A stretch of 64,000 nt of DNA from Symsagittifera roscoffensis. Its lineage: Eukaryota; Xenacoelomorpha; Acoela; Convolutidae. Below are positions 35,996-47,886 of the stretch, one piece after another. Position 1 is the stretch's first letter. The number at the start of each line of letters is the position of its first letter. Below the pieces are notes generated by a model that was not told the DNA's origin, searched no databases, and saw only the letters and a program-made list of their open reading frames with translations. The translations under genes were made by a program, and so were the position numbers. The stretch spans positions 39,077,330 to 39,141,329 of the forward strand of contig NC_087062.1 in assembly GCF_963678635.1 (NCBI RefSeq), written 5' to 3'.

Positions 35996-36360
35996 GCAGC
36001 TTCTGGAAAAAAAATAAAAAATTTATAAACCACATGCCAAAGACAATTGAACGAAACAATTGTTACAGAAAAAATACAAAACAGTTTCTTATAGGAAAAT
36101 ACTGCTCTGGAAAAACTAATCCTTAACATTTCAGCTTTTTGAAAATCAATCAACGAAGTTATTCAAAAAATCATCAGATGCCAGAAAACCTTGATTAATG
36201 ATTAAGGAAAACGCTAAAAAAAAATTTGCATAGCTGAAGTAAACCGAAATCAATTTTTCTAAGCAAAAATCCATAAAAGTCTGTCTAGAAAGAGTTCAAA
36301 GTCGCCAAAAGCACCTGAATCTTGAAAAAAAATGAAATCGATTGCCTTGCAGGACAATTG

Positions 36361-36432
36361 GTCCAGATTGTCTAGTGGTTAGGATAATGCGTTGTGGCCG
36401 AAATCACCCAGGTTTGAATCCTGGTCTGGACA
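36361..36432 (+). pseudogene. tRNA-His-like, GAAAT variant
   Basis: As the copy at 35035, with GATAATGCG in the D/anticodon region. Confidence 0.6.
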
Positions 36433-36804
36433 GCAGCTTCTGGAAAAAATTAAAATATTTTATAAACCACATGCCAAAAACAATCAAACGAAACAAAAGT
36501 TACAGAAAAAATACAAAACAGTTTCTTTTAGGAAAATACTGCTCTGCAAAAACTAATCCTTAACAATTTAGTTTTTTGAAAATCAATCAAAGAAGTTATT
36601 CAGAAAACCATCAGTTGCCAGAAAACTTTGATTAATGATTAAGAAAAATGCTAAAAAAACGAGAAATTTTTGCAGAGCTGAAGTAAACCGAAATCAAATT
36701 TGCTAAGCAAAAATCCACAAAAGTCTGTCTAGAAAGAGTTCAAAGTCGCCAGAAGCACCTGAATCTAAAAAATATATGAAATCGATTGCCTTGCTGTAGA
36801 ATTG

Positions 36805-36876
36805 GTCCAGATCATCTAGTGGTTAGGACATGGCGTTATGACCGCAATAACCCAGGTTCGAATCCTGGTCTGGACA
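36805..36876 (+). tRNA. tRNA-like, His anticodon ATG
   Basis: Sister of 34592. Here the 3' anticodon strand is CGCAA, leaving only the G:A mismatch. Confidence 0.5.
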
Positions 36877-37247
36877 GCAGCTTCTGGAAAAATAATAAAA
36901 AAATTTATAAACCACATGCCAAAGACAATTGAACGAAACAATTGTTACAGAAATAAATACAAAGGAGTTTCTTTTAGGAAAATACTGCTCTGCAAAAACT
37001 AATCCTTAGTATATTAGCTTATTGAAAATCAATCAAAGAAGTTATTCAAAAAATCATCAGATGCCAGAAAACCTTGATTATTGATTAAGGAAAACGCTAA
37101 AAAAAAACGAGCAATTTTGCAGAACTGAAGTAAACCAAAATCAAATTTGCTAAACGAAAATCCACAAAAGTCTTTAAAGAGTTTCAATTCGCCAGTAGCA
37201 CCTGAATCTAGAAAAATTTTGAAATCGATTACCTTGCAGTACAATTG

Positions 37248-37286
37248 ATCTAGATGGCAATGTCCTAACCACTAGACGATCTTGAT
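37248..37286. pseudogene. two truncated tRNAs, head to head
   Basis: Eight bases of a plus-strand acceptor (atctaga) abut a minus-strand fragment that runs from the anticodon 5' strand back to its own acceptor start near 37286. The array switches to minus here. Confidence 0.8.
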
Positions 37287-37729
37287 CAATTGTATTGATA
37301 ATTGTCGATCTTAGATCTCTTCTAGACTCAGGTGCTTTTGGTGACTTATAACGCTTTCTAGACAGTGTTTTGTTGATAAAGTCTTGATAAATTTGTTTCT
37401 GAGTTTCTTCCGCTCTGCAAATTTTTCTTTTTTTTAGATTGTTCCGCTGCATGATCTAAACTATTACACGAAATGAACCAAATGCAAAAGATAAAAATCA
37501 ATTTTGGCATCAATCTTAGATCGGAATTATTTGGCGTCCTATGATTCTTTCGAACCTTTATTTGATTGATTTCTGATGAGCTAAAAAGCTAAGGATAAAT
37601 TATCTTAAAACATTTTTTTCTATAAGAGAAAACTTTTTGTTTTTTTTTCTACATCTGTAAACTAATTCTTTGTAGAAATGTCTCTGAAAAAAGGTTTTGT
37701 AAACTTCTTAGTTTTTTTCCAGCAGCTGC

Positions 37730-37801
37730 TGTCCAGAACAGGATTCGACCCTGGGTTGTTGCGGCCACAACGCAATGTCCTAACCACTAGACAATCTGGA
37801 A
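37730..37801 (-). tRNA. tRNA-His(GTG)-like, minus strand
   Basis: Anticodon arm is perfect (TTGCG/CGCAA). Base 1 is T, B box GGGTCGAATCC, T stem ends CCTGT, D stem has one mismatch. Confidence 0.5.
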
Positions 37802-38172
37802 AAACGTTACTGCAAAACAATCGATTTTAGATATTTTCTAGATTCAGGTGCTTTGGGAGACTTGGAACTCTTTCTGGACAGACTTTTGTGGATTTTTTAT
37901 TAGCAAATTTGATTTCGGTTTTTACTTCAGCTCTGCAAAAATGTATTGTTTTTTAAACGTTTTCCTTAATCATTAATCAAGGTTTTCTGGCATCTGATGA
38001 TTTTTTGAATAACGTCTTTGATTGATTTTCAATAAGTTGAAATGTTGAGGACTATTTTTTGCAGTCCTATTCTAAACGAGGAAACTGTTTTAAATTTACT
38101 TCTGTAAATATTGTTTAGTTTAATTGTCTCTGGAATGAGGTTTTTTGAAAGTTTTAGTTTTTCCAGCGGCTG

Positions 38173-38244
38173 CGTCCAGGCCAGGATTCCAGCCCGGGTT
38201 GTAGCGGTTACAACGCAATGTCCTAACCACTAGACGATCTGGAC
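38173..38244 (-). pseudogene. tRNA-like with anticodon GTA
   Basis: Loop TTGTAAC would be read as Tyr. B box is GGCTGGAATCC and the 3' anticodon strand is CGCTA. Confidence 0.7.
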
Positions 38245-38621
38245 CAATTGTATTGCAAAAAACTCGATTTCAGACCTTTTCTAAACTGAGGTGCTTTTGA
38301 CGACTTGTAACTTTTTTTAGACAGACTTTTATCGATTTTTGCCTTCCAAGTTTGTTTTTAGTATACTTCAGCTCTGCAAATTTTTCTCGTGTTTTAGCGT
38401 TTTCTTCAATCATTAATCAGATTTTTAGCGTCTCATGATTTTCTTTAAAACTTTTTTTGATTGATTTCCAATAAGTTGAAATGTTAAGGACTAATTTTTG
38501 CAGAGTACTATTTTCCTAAAAGAGGAAACTGTTTTATATTTACTTCTGTAAATACTGTTTTGTTTTATTGTCTCTGGAATGAGGTTTTGTAAACTTTGAC
38601 GTTTTTTTTTTCAACAGCTGC

Positions 38622-38693
38622 TGTCCAGACCAGGATTCGACACTGGGTTGTTTCGGATACAATGCATTGTCCTAACCACTAGATGATCTGAAC
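38622..38693 (-). pseudogene. tRNA-like with anticodon GTA
   Basis: Loop TTGTATC. Stem ATGCA/CGAAA has three mismatches. Acceptor GTTCAGA/TCTGGAC still pairs with one wobble. Confidence 0.7.
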
Positions 38694-39145
38694 CAACTAC
38701 TGCATCACAGTCGATTTTCAGATCTTTTCCATTTTTTTAGAATCAGATGCTTTTGGTGACTTATAACGCTTTCTAGACAGTGTTTTGTTGATAAAGTCTT
38801 GACAAATTTGTTTCCGAGTTTTTTCCGCTCTGCTAATTTTTCTGTTTTTTAGCATGTTCCGCTGCATATTCTAAACTATTACACGACATGGACCAGTTAC
38901 AAATGATTAGAATCAATTTTGGCATCAATCTTAAATCGGAATTATTTGACGTCCTATGATTCTTTTGAACATTTATTTGATTGATTTCTGATGAGCTAAA
39001 AAGCTAAGAATAAGTTATCTTAAAACATTTTTTTCTATTAGAGAAAACTTTTCGTTTTTTTTCTACATCTGTAAACTAATTCTTTGTAAAAATGTCTCTG
39101 AAAAAAGGTTTTTTATAAACTTTTTAGTTTTTTTCCAGCAGCTGC

Positions 39146-39217
39146 TGTCCAGGCCAGGATTCGACCCTGGGCTGTTGTGACCACAACGCAATGTCCTAAC
39201 CACTAGACGATCTGGAA
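39146..39217 (-). pseudogene. tRNA-His(GTG)-like, minus strand
   Basis: Loop TTGTGGT; base 1 is T; B box GGGTCGAATCC. Adjacent to the orientation switch near 39337. Confidence 0.6.
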
Positions 39218-39472
39218 AAATGTTACTGCAAAACCATTTTTTTTGGATATTTTCTAGATTCATGTGCTTTGGGAGACTTGGATCTCTTTCTAGACAGTCT
39301 TTTGTGGATTTTGCCTAGCAAATTTGATTTAGGTTTATTGCAGAGCTGAAGTAAGCCGAAATCAAATTTGCTAAGCAAAAATCCACAAAAGTCTGTCTAG
39401 AAAGAGTTCAAAGTCGCCAAAAGCACCTGAATCTAGAAAATATATGAAATCGATTGCCTTGCTGTACAATTG

Positions 39473-39543
39473 GTCCAGATCATCTAGCGGTTAGGACATG
39501 GCTTTTGACCGCAATAACCCAGGTTCGAATCCTGGTCTGGACC
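39473..39543 (+). pseudogene. tRNA-like, 71 nt, anticodon arm shortened
   Basis: Duplicate of the copy at 35925 with the same missing base and C at position 73. Confidence 0.65.
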
Positions 39544-39907
39544 GCAGCTTCTGGAAAAAAAATAAAAAATTTATAAACCACATGCCAAAAACAATTGAAC
39601 GAAACAATTGTTACAGAAAAAATACAAAACAGTTTCTTATAGGAAAATACTGCTCTGCAAAAACTAATCCTTAACATTTCAGCTTTTTGAAAATCAACCA
39701 ACGAAGTTATTCAAAAAATCATCAGATGCCAGAAAACCTTGATTAATGATTAAGGAAAACGCTAAAAAAAATTTGCATAGCTGAAGTAAACCGAAATCAA
39801 TTTTGCTAAGCAAAAATCCATAAAAGTCTGTCTAGAAAGATTTCAAAGTCGCCAAAAGCACCTGAATCTTGAAAAAAAATGAAATCGATTGCCTTGCAGG
39901 ACAATTG

Positions 39908-39979
39908 GTCCAGATTGTCTAGTGGTTAGGACACTGCGTTGTGGCCGAAATCACCCAGGTTTGAATCCTGGTCTGGACA
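39908..39979 (+). pseudogene. tRNA-His-like, GAAAT variant
   Basis: Duplicate of 36361, here with GACACTGCG. Confidence 0.6.
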
Positions 39980-40351
39980 GCAGCTTCTGGAAAAAATTAA
40001 AATATTTTATAAACCACATGCCAAAAACAATCAAACGAAACAAAAGTTACAGAAAAAATACAAAACAGTTTCTTTTAGGAAAATACTGCTCTGCAAAAAC
40101 TAATCCTTAACAATTTAGTTTATTGAAAATCAATCAAAGAAGTTATTCAAAAAACCATCAGTTGCCAGAAAACCTTGATTAATGATTAAGGAAAATGCTA
40201 AAAAAACGAGAAATTTTTGCAGAGCTGAAGTAAACCGAAATCAAATTTGCTAAGCAAAAATCCACAAAAGTCTGTCTAGAAAGAGTTCAAAGTCGCCAGA
40301 AGCACCTGAATCTAAAAAATATATGAAATCGATTGCCTTGCTGTAGAATTG

Positions 40352-40423
40352 GTCCAGATCATCTAGTGGTTAGGACATGGCGTTATGACCGCAATAACCC
40401 AGGTTCGAATCCTGGTCTGGACA
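40352..40423 (+). tRNA. tRNA-like, His anticodon ATG
   Basis: Duplicate of 36805. Confidence 0.5.
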
Positions 40424-40798
40424 GCAGCTTCTGGAAAAATAATTTAAAAATTTATAAACCACATGCCAAAGACAATTGAACGAAACAATTGTTACAGAAA
40501 TAAATACAAAGGAGTTTCTTTTAGGAAAATACTGCTCTGCAAAAACTAATCCTTAGTATATTAGCTTATTGAAAATCAATCAAAGAAGTTATTCAAAAAA
40601 TCATCAGATGCCAGAAAACCTTGTTTAATGATCAAGGAGAACGCTAAAAAAAACTAGAAGTTTTTGCAGAGCTGAAGTAAACCTTAATCAAATTTGCTAA
40701 GCAAAAAGCCACAAAAGTCTGTCTAGAAAGAGTTCCAAACAGCCAAAAGCACCTGAATCTAGAAAAGATATAAAATCGATTGCCTTGCAGTACAATTG

Positions 40799-40870
40799 GT
40801 CAAGATCGTCTAGTGGTTAGGACATTGCGTTGTGGCCGCAATAACCCAGGTTCGAAACCTAATCTGGACA
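40799..40870 (+). pseudogene. tRNA-His(GTG)-like copy
   Basis: Acceptor GTCAAGA has a mismatch, and the 3' T-stem strand CCTAA no longer pairs. Shares TTCGAAACC with the minus copies at 44539 and 44983. Confidence 0.65.
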
Positions 40871-41238
40871 GCAGCTTCTGGAAAAAACTAAAACATTTTT
40901 TTTACCGCATGCCAAAAACAATTAAACGAAACAATAGTTACCGAAAAAATACAAAACAGTTTCTTTTAGGAAAATACTGCTCTGGAAAAACTAATCCTCA
41001 ACAATTTAGCTTATTGAAAATCAATAGAATAAGTTATTCAAAAAATCATCAGATGCCAGAAAACCTTGATTTTTGATTAAGGAAAACGCTAAAAAAACGA
41101 GCAATTTTGCAGAACTGAAGTAAACCAAAATCAAATTTGCTAAACGAAAATCCACAAAAAGTCTTTAAAGAGTTTCAATTCGCCAGTAGCACCTGAATCT
41201 AGAAAAAATTTGAAATCAATTACCTTGCTGTACAATTG

Positions 41239-41277
41239 ATCTAGATCGCAATGTCCTAACCACTAGACGATCTTGAT
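41239..41277. pseudogene. two truncated tRNAs, head to head (second copy)
   Basis: Same junction as at 37248-37286, 3990 bp downstream, with one small difference (atctagatcgca versus atctagatggca). Confidence 0.8.
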
Positions 41278-41719
41278 CAATTGTATTGATAATTGTCGAT
41301 CTTAGATCTCTTCTAGACTCAGGTGCTTTTGGTGACTTATAACGCTTTCTAGACAGTGTTTTGTTGATAAAGTCTTGACAAATTTGTTTCTGAGTTTCTT
41401 CCGCTCTGCAAATTTTTCTTTTTTTTAGGTTGTTCCGCTGCATAATCTATACTAATACACGACATGAACCAAATGCAAAAGATAAGAATCAATTTTGGCA
41501 TCAATCTTAGATCGGAATTATTTGGCGTCCTATGATTCTTTCGAACCTTTATTTGATTGATTTCTGATGAGCTAAAAAGCTAAGGATAAATTATCTTAAA
41601 ACATTTTTTTCTATAAGAGAAAACTTTTTGTTTTTTTTCTACATCTGTAAACTAATTCTTTGTAGAAATGTCTCTGAAAAAAGGTTTTGTAAACTTCTTA
41701 GTTTTTTTCCAGCAGCTGC

Positions 41720-41791
41720 TGTCCAGAACGGGATTCGACCCTGGGTTGTTGCGGCCACAACGCAATGTCCTAATCACTAGACAATCTGGAA
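41720..41791 (-). tRNA. tRNA-His(GTG)-like, minus strand
   Basis: Duplicate of 37730. The D loop reads TAGTGATTA. Confidence 0.45.
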
Positions 41792-42156
41792 AAACGTTAC
41801 TGCAAAACAATCGATTTTAGATATTTTCTAGATTCAGGTGCTTTAGGAGACTTGGAACTCTTTCTGGACAGACTTTTGTGGATTTTTTATTAGCAAATTT
41901 GATTTCGGTTTTTACTTCAGCTCTGCAAAAATGTATTGTTTTTTAAACGTTTTCCTTAATCATTAATCAAGGTTTTCTGGCATCTGATGATTTTTTGAAT
42001 AACGTCTTTGATTGATTTTCAATAAGTTGAAATGTTAAGGACTATTTTTTGCAGTCCTATTCTAAAAGAGGAAACTGTTTTAAATTTACTTCTGTAAATA
42101 TTGTTTAGTTTAATTGTCTCTGGAATGAGGTTTTTTGAAAGTTTTAGTTTTTCCAG

Positions 42157-42228
42157 TGTCCAGGCCAGGATTCCAGCCCGGGTTGTAGCGGTTACAACGC
42201 AATGTCCTAACCACTAGACGATCTGGAC
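42157..42228 (-). pseudogene. tRNA-like with anticodon GTA
   Basis: Duplicate of 38173 with a shortened flank directly behind the acceptor. Confidence 0.7.
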
Positions 42229-42604
42229 CAATTGTATTGCAAAAAAAATCGATTTTAGACCTTTTCTAAACTGAGGTGCTTTTGACGACTTGTAACTTTT
42301 TTTAGACAGACTTTTATCGATTTTTGATTTCCAAGTTTGTTTTTAGTATACTTCAGCTCTGCAAATTTTTCTCGTGTTTTAGCGTTTTCTTCAATCATTA
42401 ATCAGATTTTTGGCGTCTCATGATTTTCTTTAAAACTTCTTTGATTGATTTCCAATAAGTTGAAATGTTAAGGACTAATGTTTGCAGAGTACTATTTTCC
42501 TAAAAGAGGAAACTGTTTTATATTTACTTCTGTAAATACTGTTTTGTTTTATTGTCTCTGGAATGAGGTTTTGTAAACTTTGACGTTTTTTTTTCAACAG
42601 CTGC

Positions 42605-42676
42605 TGTCCAGACCAGGATTCGACACTGGGTTGTTTCGGATACAATGCATTGTCCTAACCACTAGATGATCTGAAC
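42605..42676 (-). pseudogene. tRNA-like with anticodon GTA
   Basis: Duplicate of 38622. Confidence 0.7.
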
Positions 42677-43129
42677 CAACTGTACTGCATCGTAGTCGAT
42701 TTTCAGATCTTTTCCATTTTTTTAGAATCAGATGCTTTTGGTGACTTATAACGCTTTCTAGACAGTGTTTTGTTGATAAAGTCTTGACAAATTTGTTTCC
42801 GAGTTTTTTCCGCTCTGCTAATTTTCTGTTTTTTAGCATGTTCCGCTGCATATTCTAAACTATTACACGACATGGACCAGTTACAAATGATTAGAATCAA
42901 TTTTGGCATCAATCTTAAATCGGAATTATTTGACGTCCTATGATTCTTTTGAACATTTATTTGATTGATTTCTGATGAGCTAAAAAGCTAAGAATAAGTT
43001 ATCTTAAAACATTTTTTTCTATCAGAGAAAACTTTTCGTTTTTTTTCTACATCTGTAAACTAATTCTTTGTAGAAATGTCTCTGAAAAAAGGTTTTTTAT
43101 AAACTTTTTAGTTTTTTTCCAGCAGCTGC

Positions 43130-43201
43130 TGTCCAGAGCAGGATTCGACCCTGGGCTGTTGTGACCACAACGCAATGTCCTAACCACTAGACGATCTGGA
43201 A
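43130..43201 (-). pseudogene. tRNA-His(GTG)-like, minus strand
   Basis: Duplicate of 39146. T stem ends CCTGC. Confidence 0.6.
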
Positions 43202-43573
43202 AAATGTTACTGCAAACCCATTTTTTTTTGGATATTTTCTAGATTCATGTGCTTTGGGAGACTTGGATCTCTTTCTAGACAGTCTTTTGTGGATTTTGCC
43301 TAGCAAATTTGATTTAGGTTTACTTCAGCTATGCAAAATTTTTTTTAGCGTTTTCCTTATTCATTAATCAAGGTTTTCTGGCATCTGATGATTTTTTGAA
43401 TAACTTCTTTGATTGATTTTCAATAAGCTGAAATGTTAAGGACTAATTTTTGCAGAGTACTATTTTCCTAAAAGAGGAAACTGTTTTATATTTTCTTCTG
43501 TAAATATTGTTTTGTTTTATTGTCTCTGGAATGAGGTTTTGTAAACTTCTTAGTTTTTTTTTCCAACAGCTGC

Positions 43574-43645
43574 TGTCCAGACCAGGATTCGACCCTGGGT
43601 TGTTTCGGATACAATGCATTGTCCTAACTACTAGATGATCTGAAC
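43574..43645 (-). pseudogene. tRNA-like with anticodon GTA
   Basis: D loop TAGTAGTTA, loop TTGTATC, B box GGGTCGAATCC. Confidence 0.7.
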
Positions 43646-44095
43646 CAACTGTACTGCATCGCAGTCGATTTTCAGATCTTTTCCATTTTTTAGAATCAGG
43701 TGCTTTTGGTGACTTATAACGCTTTCTAGACAGTGTTTTGTTGATAAAGTCTTGACAAATTTGTTTCCGAGTTTCTTCTGCTCTGCAAATTTTTCTGTTT
43801 TTAGCATGTTCTGCTGCATATTCTATACTATTACACGACATGGACCAATTGCAAATGATTAGAATCAATTTTTGCATCAATCTTAAATCGGAAATATTTG
43901 GCGTCCTATGATTCTTTTGAACATTTTTTTGATTGATTTCTGATGAGATAAAAAGCTAAGGATAAGTTATCGTAAAACATTTTTTTTCTATAAGAGAAAA
44001 CTTTTCGTTTTTTTCTACATCTGTAAAGTAATTCTTGATAGAAATGTATTTGATAAAAGGTTTTGTACACTTTAAGTTTTTTTTCCAGCAGCTGG

Positions 44096-44167
44096 TGTCC
44101 AGACCAGGATTCGGCCCTGGGTTGTTGCGGCCACAACGCAATGTCCTAACCACTAGACGATCTGGAA
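44096..44167 (-). pseudogene. tRNA-His(GTG)-like, minus strand
   Basis: Anticodon arm perfect. B box GGGCCGAATCC and base 1 T. Confidence 0.6.
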
Positions 44168-44538
44168 AAATGTTACTGCAAAACAATCGATTTTAGATTT
44201 TTTCAAGATTCAGGTGCTTTTGGAGACTTGGAACTCTTTCTAGACAGACTTTTGTGGATTTTCGTTTAGCAAATTTGATTTTGGTTTACTTCAGTTCTGC
44301 AAAATTGCTCGTTTTTTTTAGCGTTTTCCTTAATCAATAATCAAGGTTTTCTGGCATCTGATCATTTTTTGAATAACTTCTTCTATTGATTTTCAATAAG
44401 CTAAATTGTTAAGGATTAGTTTTTGCAGAGCAGTATTTTCCTAAAAGAAACTGTTTTGTATTTTTTCGGTAACTATTGTTTCGTTTAATTGTTTTTGGCA
44501 TGCGGTAAAAAAATGTTTTAGTTTTTTCCAGAAGCTGC

Positions 44539-44610
44539 TGTCCAGATTAGGTTTCGAACCTGGGTTATTGCGGCCACAACGCAATGTCCTAACCACTAGA
44601 CGATCTGGAA
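44539..44610 (-). pseudogene. tRNA-His(GTG)-like, minus strand
   Basis: T stem CCAGG/CCTAA is broken and base 1 is T. The unit is repeated almost exactly 444 bp to the right. Confidence 0.62.
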
Positions 44611-44982
44611 AAATGTTACTGCAAAACAATCGATTTTAGATATTTTCTAGATTCAGGTGCTTTTGGAGACTTGGAACTCTTTCTAGACAGACTTTTGTGG
44701 ATTTTCGTTTGGCAAATTTGATTTTGGTTTACTTCAGTTCTGCAAAATTGCTCGTTTTTTTTTAGCGTTTTCCTTAATCAATAATCAAGGTTTTCTGGCA
44801 TCTGATCCTTTTTTGAATAAATTCTTCTATTGATTTTCAATAAGCTAAATTGTTAAGGATTAGTTTTTGCAGAGCAGTATTTTCCTAAAAGAAACTGTTT
44901 TGTGTTTTTTCGGTAACTATTGTTTCGTTTAATTGTTTTTGGCATGCAGTAAAAAAATGTTTTAGTTTTTTCCAGAAGCTGC

Positions 44983-45054
44983 TGTCCAGATTAGGTTTCG
45001 AACCTGGGTTATTGCGGCCACAACGCAATGTCCTAACCACTAGACGATCTGGAA
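44983..45054 (-). pseudogene. tRNA-His(GTG)-like, minus strand
   Basis: Tandem duplicate of the copy at 44539. Confidence 0.62.
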
Positions 45055-45429
45055 AAATGTTACTGCAAAACAATCGATTTTAGATATTTTCTAGATTCAG
45101 GTGCTTTTGGAGACTTGGAACTCTTTCTAGACAGACTTTTGTGGATTTTTGCATAACAAATTTGATTTCGGTTTACTTCAGCTCTGCAAAAATTTATTGT
45201 TTTTTAAGCGTTTTCATTAATCATTAATCAACGTTATCTGGCATCTGATGATTTTTTGAATAACTTCTTTGATTGATTTTCAACAAGCTGAAATGTTAAG
45301 GACTAGTTTTTGCAGAGCAATATTTTCCTAAAAGAGGAAACTGTTTTATATTTACTTCTGTAAATATTGTTTTGCTTAATTGTCTCTGGAATGAGGTTTC
45401 TTAAAGTTTTTAGTTTTTCCAGCGGCTGC

Positions 45430-45501
45430 CGTCCAGACCAGGATTCCAGCCCGGGTTGTAGCGGTCACTACGCAATGTCCTAACCACTAGACAATCTGGA
45501 C
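45430..45501 (-). pseudogene. tRNA-His-like, broken B box
   Basis: Loop TAGTGAC lacks the invariant T33. B box GGCTGGAATCC. Confidence 0.7.
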
Positions 45502-45876
45502 CAATTGTATTGCAAAAAAAAATTGACTTTAGACCTTTTCTAAGCTGATGTGCTTTTGACGACTTGTAACTCTTTTTAGACAGACTTTTATTGATTTTTG
45601 CTTTCCAAGTTTGTTTTTAGTTTACTTCAGCTCTGCAACATTTTCTCGTGTTTAAGCGTTTTCTTCAATCCTTAATCAGATTTTTGGCGTCTCATGATTT
45701 GCTTTAAAACTTTTTTGGTTGATTTCCAATAAGCTGAAATGTTAAGGACTAATTTTTGCAGAGTAATAATTTCCTAAAAGAGGAAACTGTTTTATAATTT
45801 TTCTGTAAATATTGTTTTGTTTAATTGTCTCTGGAATGAGGTTTTGTAAACTTCGTAGTTTTTTCCCAACAGCTGC

Positions 45877-45948
45877 TGTCCAGACCAGGTTTCGACCCTG
45901 GGTTGTTTCGGATTCAGTGCATTGTCATAACCACTAGATGATCTGAAC
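45877..45948 (-). pseudogene. tRNA-like with anticodon GAA
   Basis: Loop CTGAATC would read as Phe but the stem is unpaired. D loop TAGTGGTTATGAC. Confidence 0.7.
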
Positions 45949-46396
45949 CAACTGTACTGCATCGCAGTCGATTTCCAGATATTTTCCTTATTTTCGAATA
46001 TGGTGCTTTTGGTGACTTATAACGCTTTCTAGACAGTGTTTTGTTGATTAAGGCTTGACAAATTTGTTTCCTAGTTTCTTCCGCTTTGCAAATTTTTGTT
46101 TTTTAGCTTGTTCCGCTGTATACTCTATAGTAATTCACGAAATGGACCAATTGCAAATGATTAGAATCAATTTTGGCATCAATCTTAAATCGGAATTATT
46201 TGGCGTCCTATGATTCTTTCGAACATTTATTTGGTTGTTTTCTGATGAGCTAAAAAGCTAAGGATAAGTTATTGTAAAACATTTTTTTCTATAAGAGAAA
46301 ACTTTTCGTTTCTTTCTCCATCTGTAAAGTTATTCTTGTTAGAAATGTCTCTGAAAAAAGGTTTTGTAAACTTTTTAGTTTTTTTTCAACAGCTGC

Positions 46397-46468
46397 TGTC
46401 CAGGCCAGGATTCGACCCTGGGTTGTTTCGGATACAATGCATTGTCCTAACCACTAGATGATCTGAAC
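46397..46468 (-). pseudogene. tRNA-like with anticodon GTA
   Basis: Loop TTGTATC with broken stem. Acceptor and T arm still pair. Confidence 0.7.
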
Positions 46469-46920
46469 CAACTGTACTGCATCGCAGTCGATTTTCAGAT
46501 CTTTTCCATTTTTTTTAGAATCAGGTGCTTTTGGTAACTTATAACGCTTTCTAGACAGTGTTTTGTTGATAAAGTCTTGACAAATTTGTTTCCGAGTTTC
46601 TTCCGCTCTGCTAATTTTTCTGTTTTTTAGCCTTTCCGCTGCATATTCTATTCTATTACACGACATGGACCAGTTACAAATGATTAGAATCAATTTTGGA
46701 ATCAATCTTAAATCGGAACTATTTGACGTCCTATGATTCTTTTGAACATTTATTTGATTGATTTCTGATGAGCTAAAAAGCAAAGGATAAGTTATCGTAA
46801 AACATTTTTTTCTATAAGAGAAAACTCTTCGTTTTTTTCTACATCTGTAAAGTAATTCTTGGTAGAAATGTATTTGTTAAAAGGTTTTGTAAACTTTTTA
46901 GTTTTTTTTCCAGCAGCTGC

Positions 46921-46992
46921 TGTCCAGACCAGGATTCGGCCCTGGGTTGTTGCGGCCACAACGCAGTGTCCTAACCACTAGACGATCTGGAA
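46921..46992 (-). pseudogene. tRNA-His(GTG)-like, minus strand
   Basis: CTGCG/CGCAA leaves a C:A pair at the top of the anticodon stem. B box GGGCCGAATCC. Confidence 0.62.
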
Positions 46993-47367
46993 AAATGTTA
47001 CTGCAAAACAATCGATTTTAGATATTTTCTAGATTCAGGTGCTTTTGGAGTTTTGGAACTCTTTCTAGACAGACTTTTGTGGATTTTTGCTTAACAAATT
47101 TGATTTCGGTTTAGTTCAGCTCTGCAAAAATTTACTGTTCTTTTAGCGTTTTCCTTAATCATTAATCAAGGTTATCTGGCATCTGATGATTTTTTGAATA
47201 ACTTCTTTGATTGATTTTCAATAAGCTGAAATGTTAAAGACTAGTTTTTGCAGAGCAATATTTTCCTAAAAGAGGAAACTGTTTTATTTTTACTTCTGTA
47301 AATATTGTTTTGCTCAATTGTCTCTGGAATGAGGTTTTTTAAAGTTTTTAGTTTTTCCAGCGGCTGC

Positions 47368-47439
47368 CGTCCAGACCAGGATTCCAGCCCGGGTTGTAGC
47401 GGTCACAACGCAATGTCCTAATCACTAGACGATCTGGAC
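47368..47439 (-). pseudogene. tRNA-His-like, broken B box
   Basis: Loop TTGTGAC (GTG), CGCTA 3' strand, GGCTGGAATCC, D loop TAGTGATTA. Confidence 0.68.
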
Positions 47440-47814
47440 CAATTGTATTGCAAAAAAATTGACTTAAGACCTTTTCTAAGCTGAGGTGCTTTTGACGACT
47501 TGTAACGCTTTTTAGACAGACTTTTATCGATTTTTGCTTTCCAAGTTTGTTTTTAGTTTACTTCAGCTCTGCAACATTTTCTCGTGTTTTAGCGTTTTTT
47601 TTTTCATTCCTTAATCAGATTTTTGGCGTCTCATGATTTTCTTTAAAACTTTTTTGATTGTTTTCGAATAAGCTGAAATGTTAAGGACTAATTTTTGCAG
47701 AGTAATTTTTTCCTAAAAGAGGAAACTGTTTTATATTTACTTCTGTAAATATTGTTTTGCTTAATTGTCTCTGGAATGAGGTTTCTTAAAGTTTTTAGTT
47801 TTTCCAGCGGCTGC

Positions 47815-47886
47815 CGTCCAGACCAGGATTCCAGCCCGGGTTGTAGCGGTCACTACGCAATGTCCTAACCACTAGACGATCTGGAA
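47815..47886 (-). pseudogene. chimeric tRNA-like copy at duplication seam
   Basis: The 3' half matches the copy at 45430 (TAGTGAC loop, GGCTGGAATCC). The 5' end and upstream flank match the copy at 44983 (TTCCAGA, then ttactgcaaaac). Confidence 0.72.

Larger units (their letters stand above)
29381..37247 (+). repeat. diverged plus-strand monomer block
   Basis: Eighteen units, mostly at 441-447 bp spacing, with several tRNA subfamilies: attccattgtgg forms with a broken TTGGAATCATGG B box, forms with GCGAAATCAC after the anticodon, and forms with anticodon ATG. Exceptions are the 199-bp spacing at 31327-31526 and the 396-bp spacing at 32857-33253, which are unit-internal deletions. Confidence 0.85.
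37256..39337 (-). repeat. minus-strand block, first copy
   Basis: Units at 37730, 38173, 38622 and 39146 on the minus strand. This block, together with the plus-strand units on its left, is duplicated at 39340-43320. Confidence 0.85.
39338..41247 (+). repeat. plus-strand block, duplicate of 35.8-37.25 kb
   Basis: Units at 39473, 39908 and 40352 match those at 35925, 36361 and 36805, offset 3547-3548 bp. An additional unit at 40799 precedes the head-to-head junction. Confidence 0.85.
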
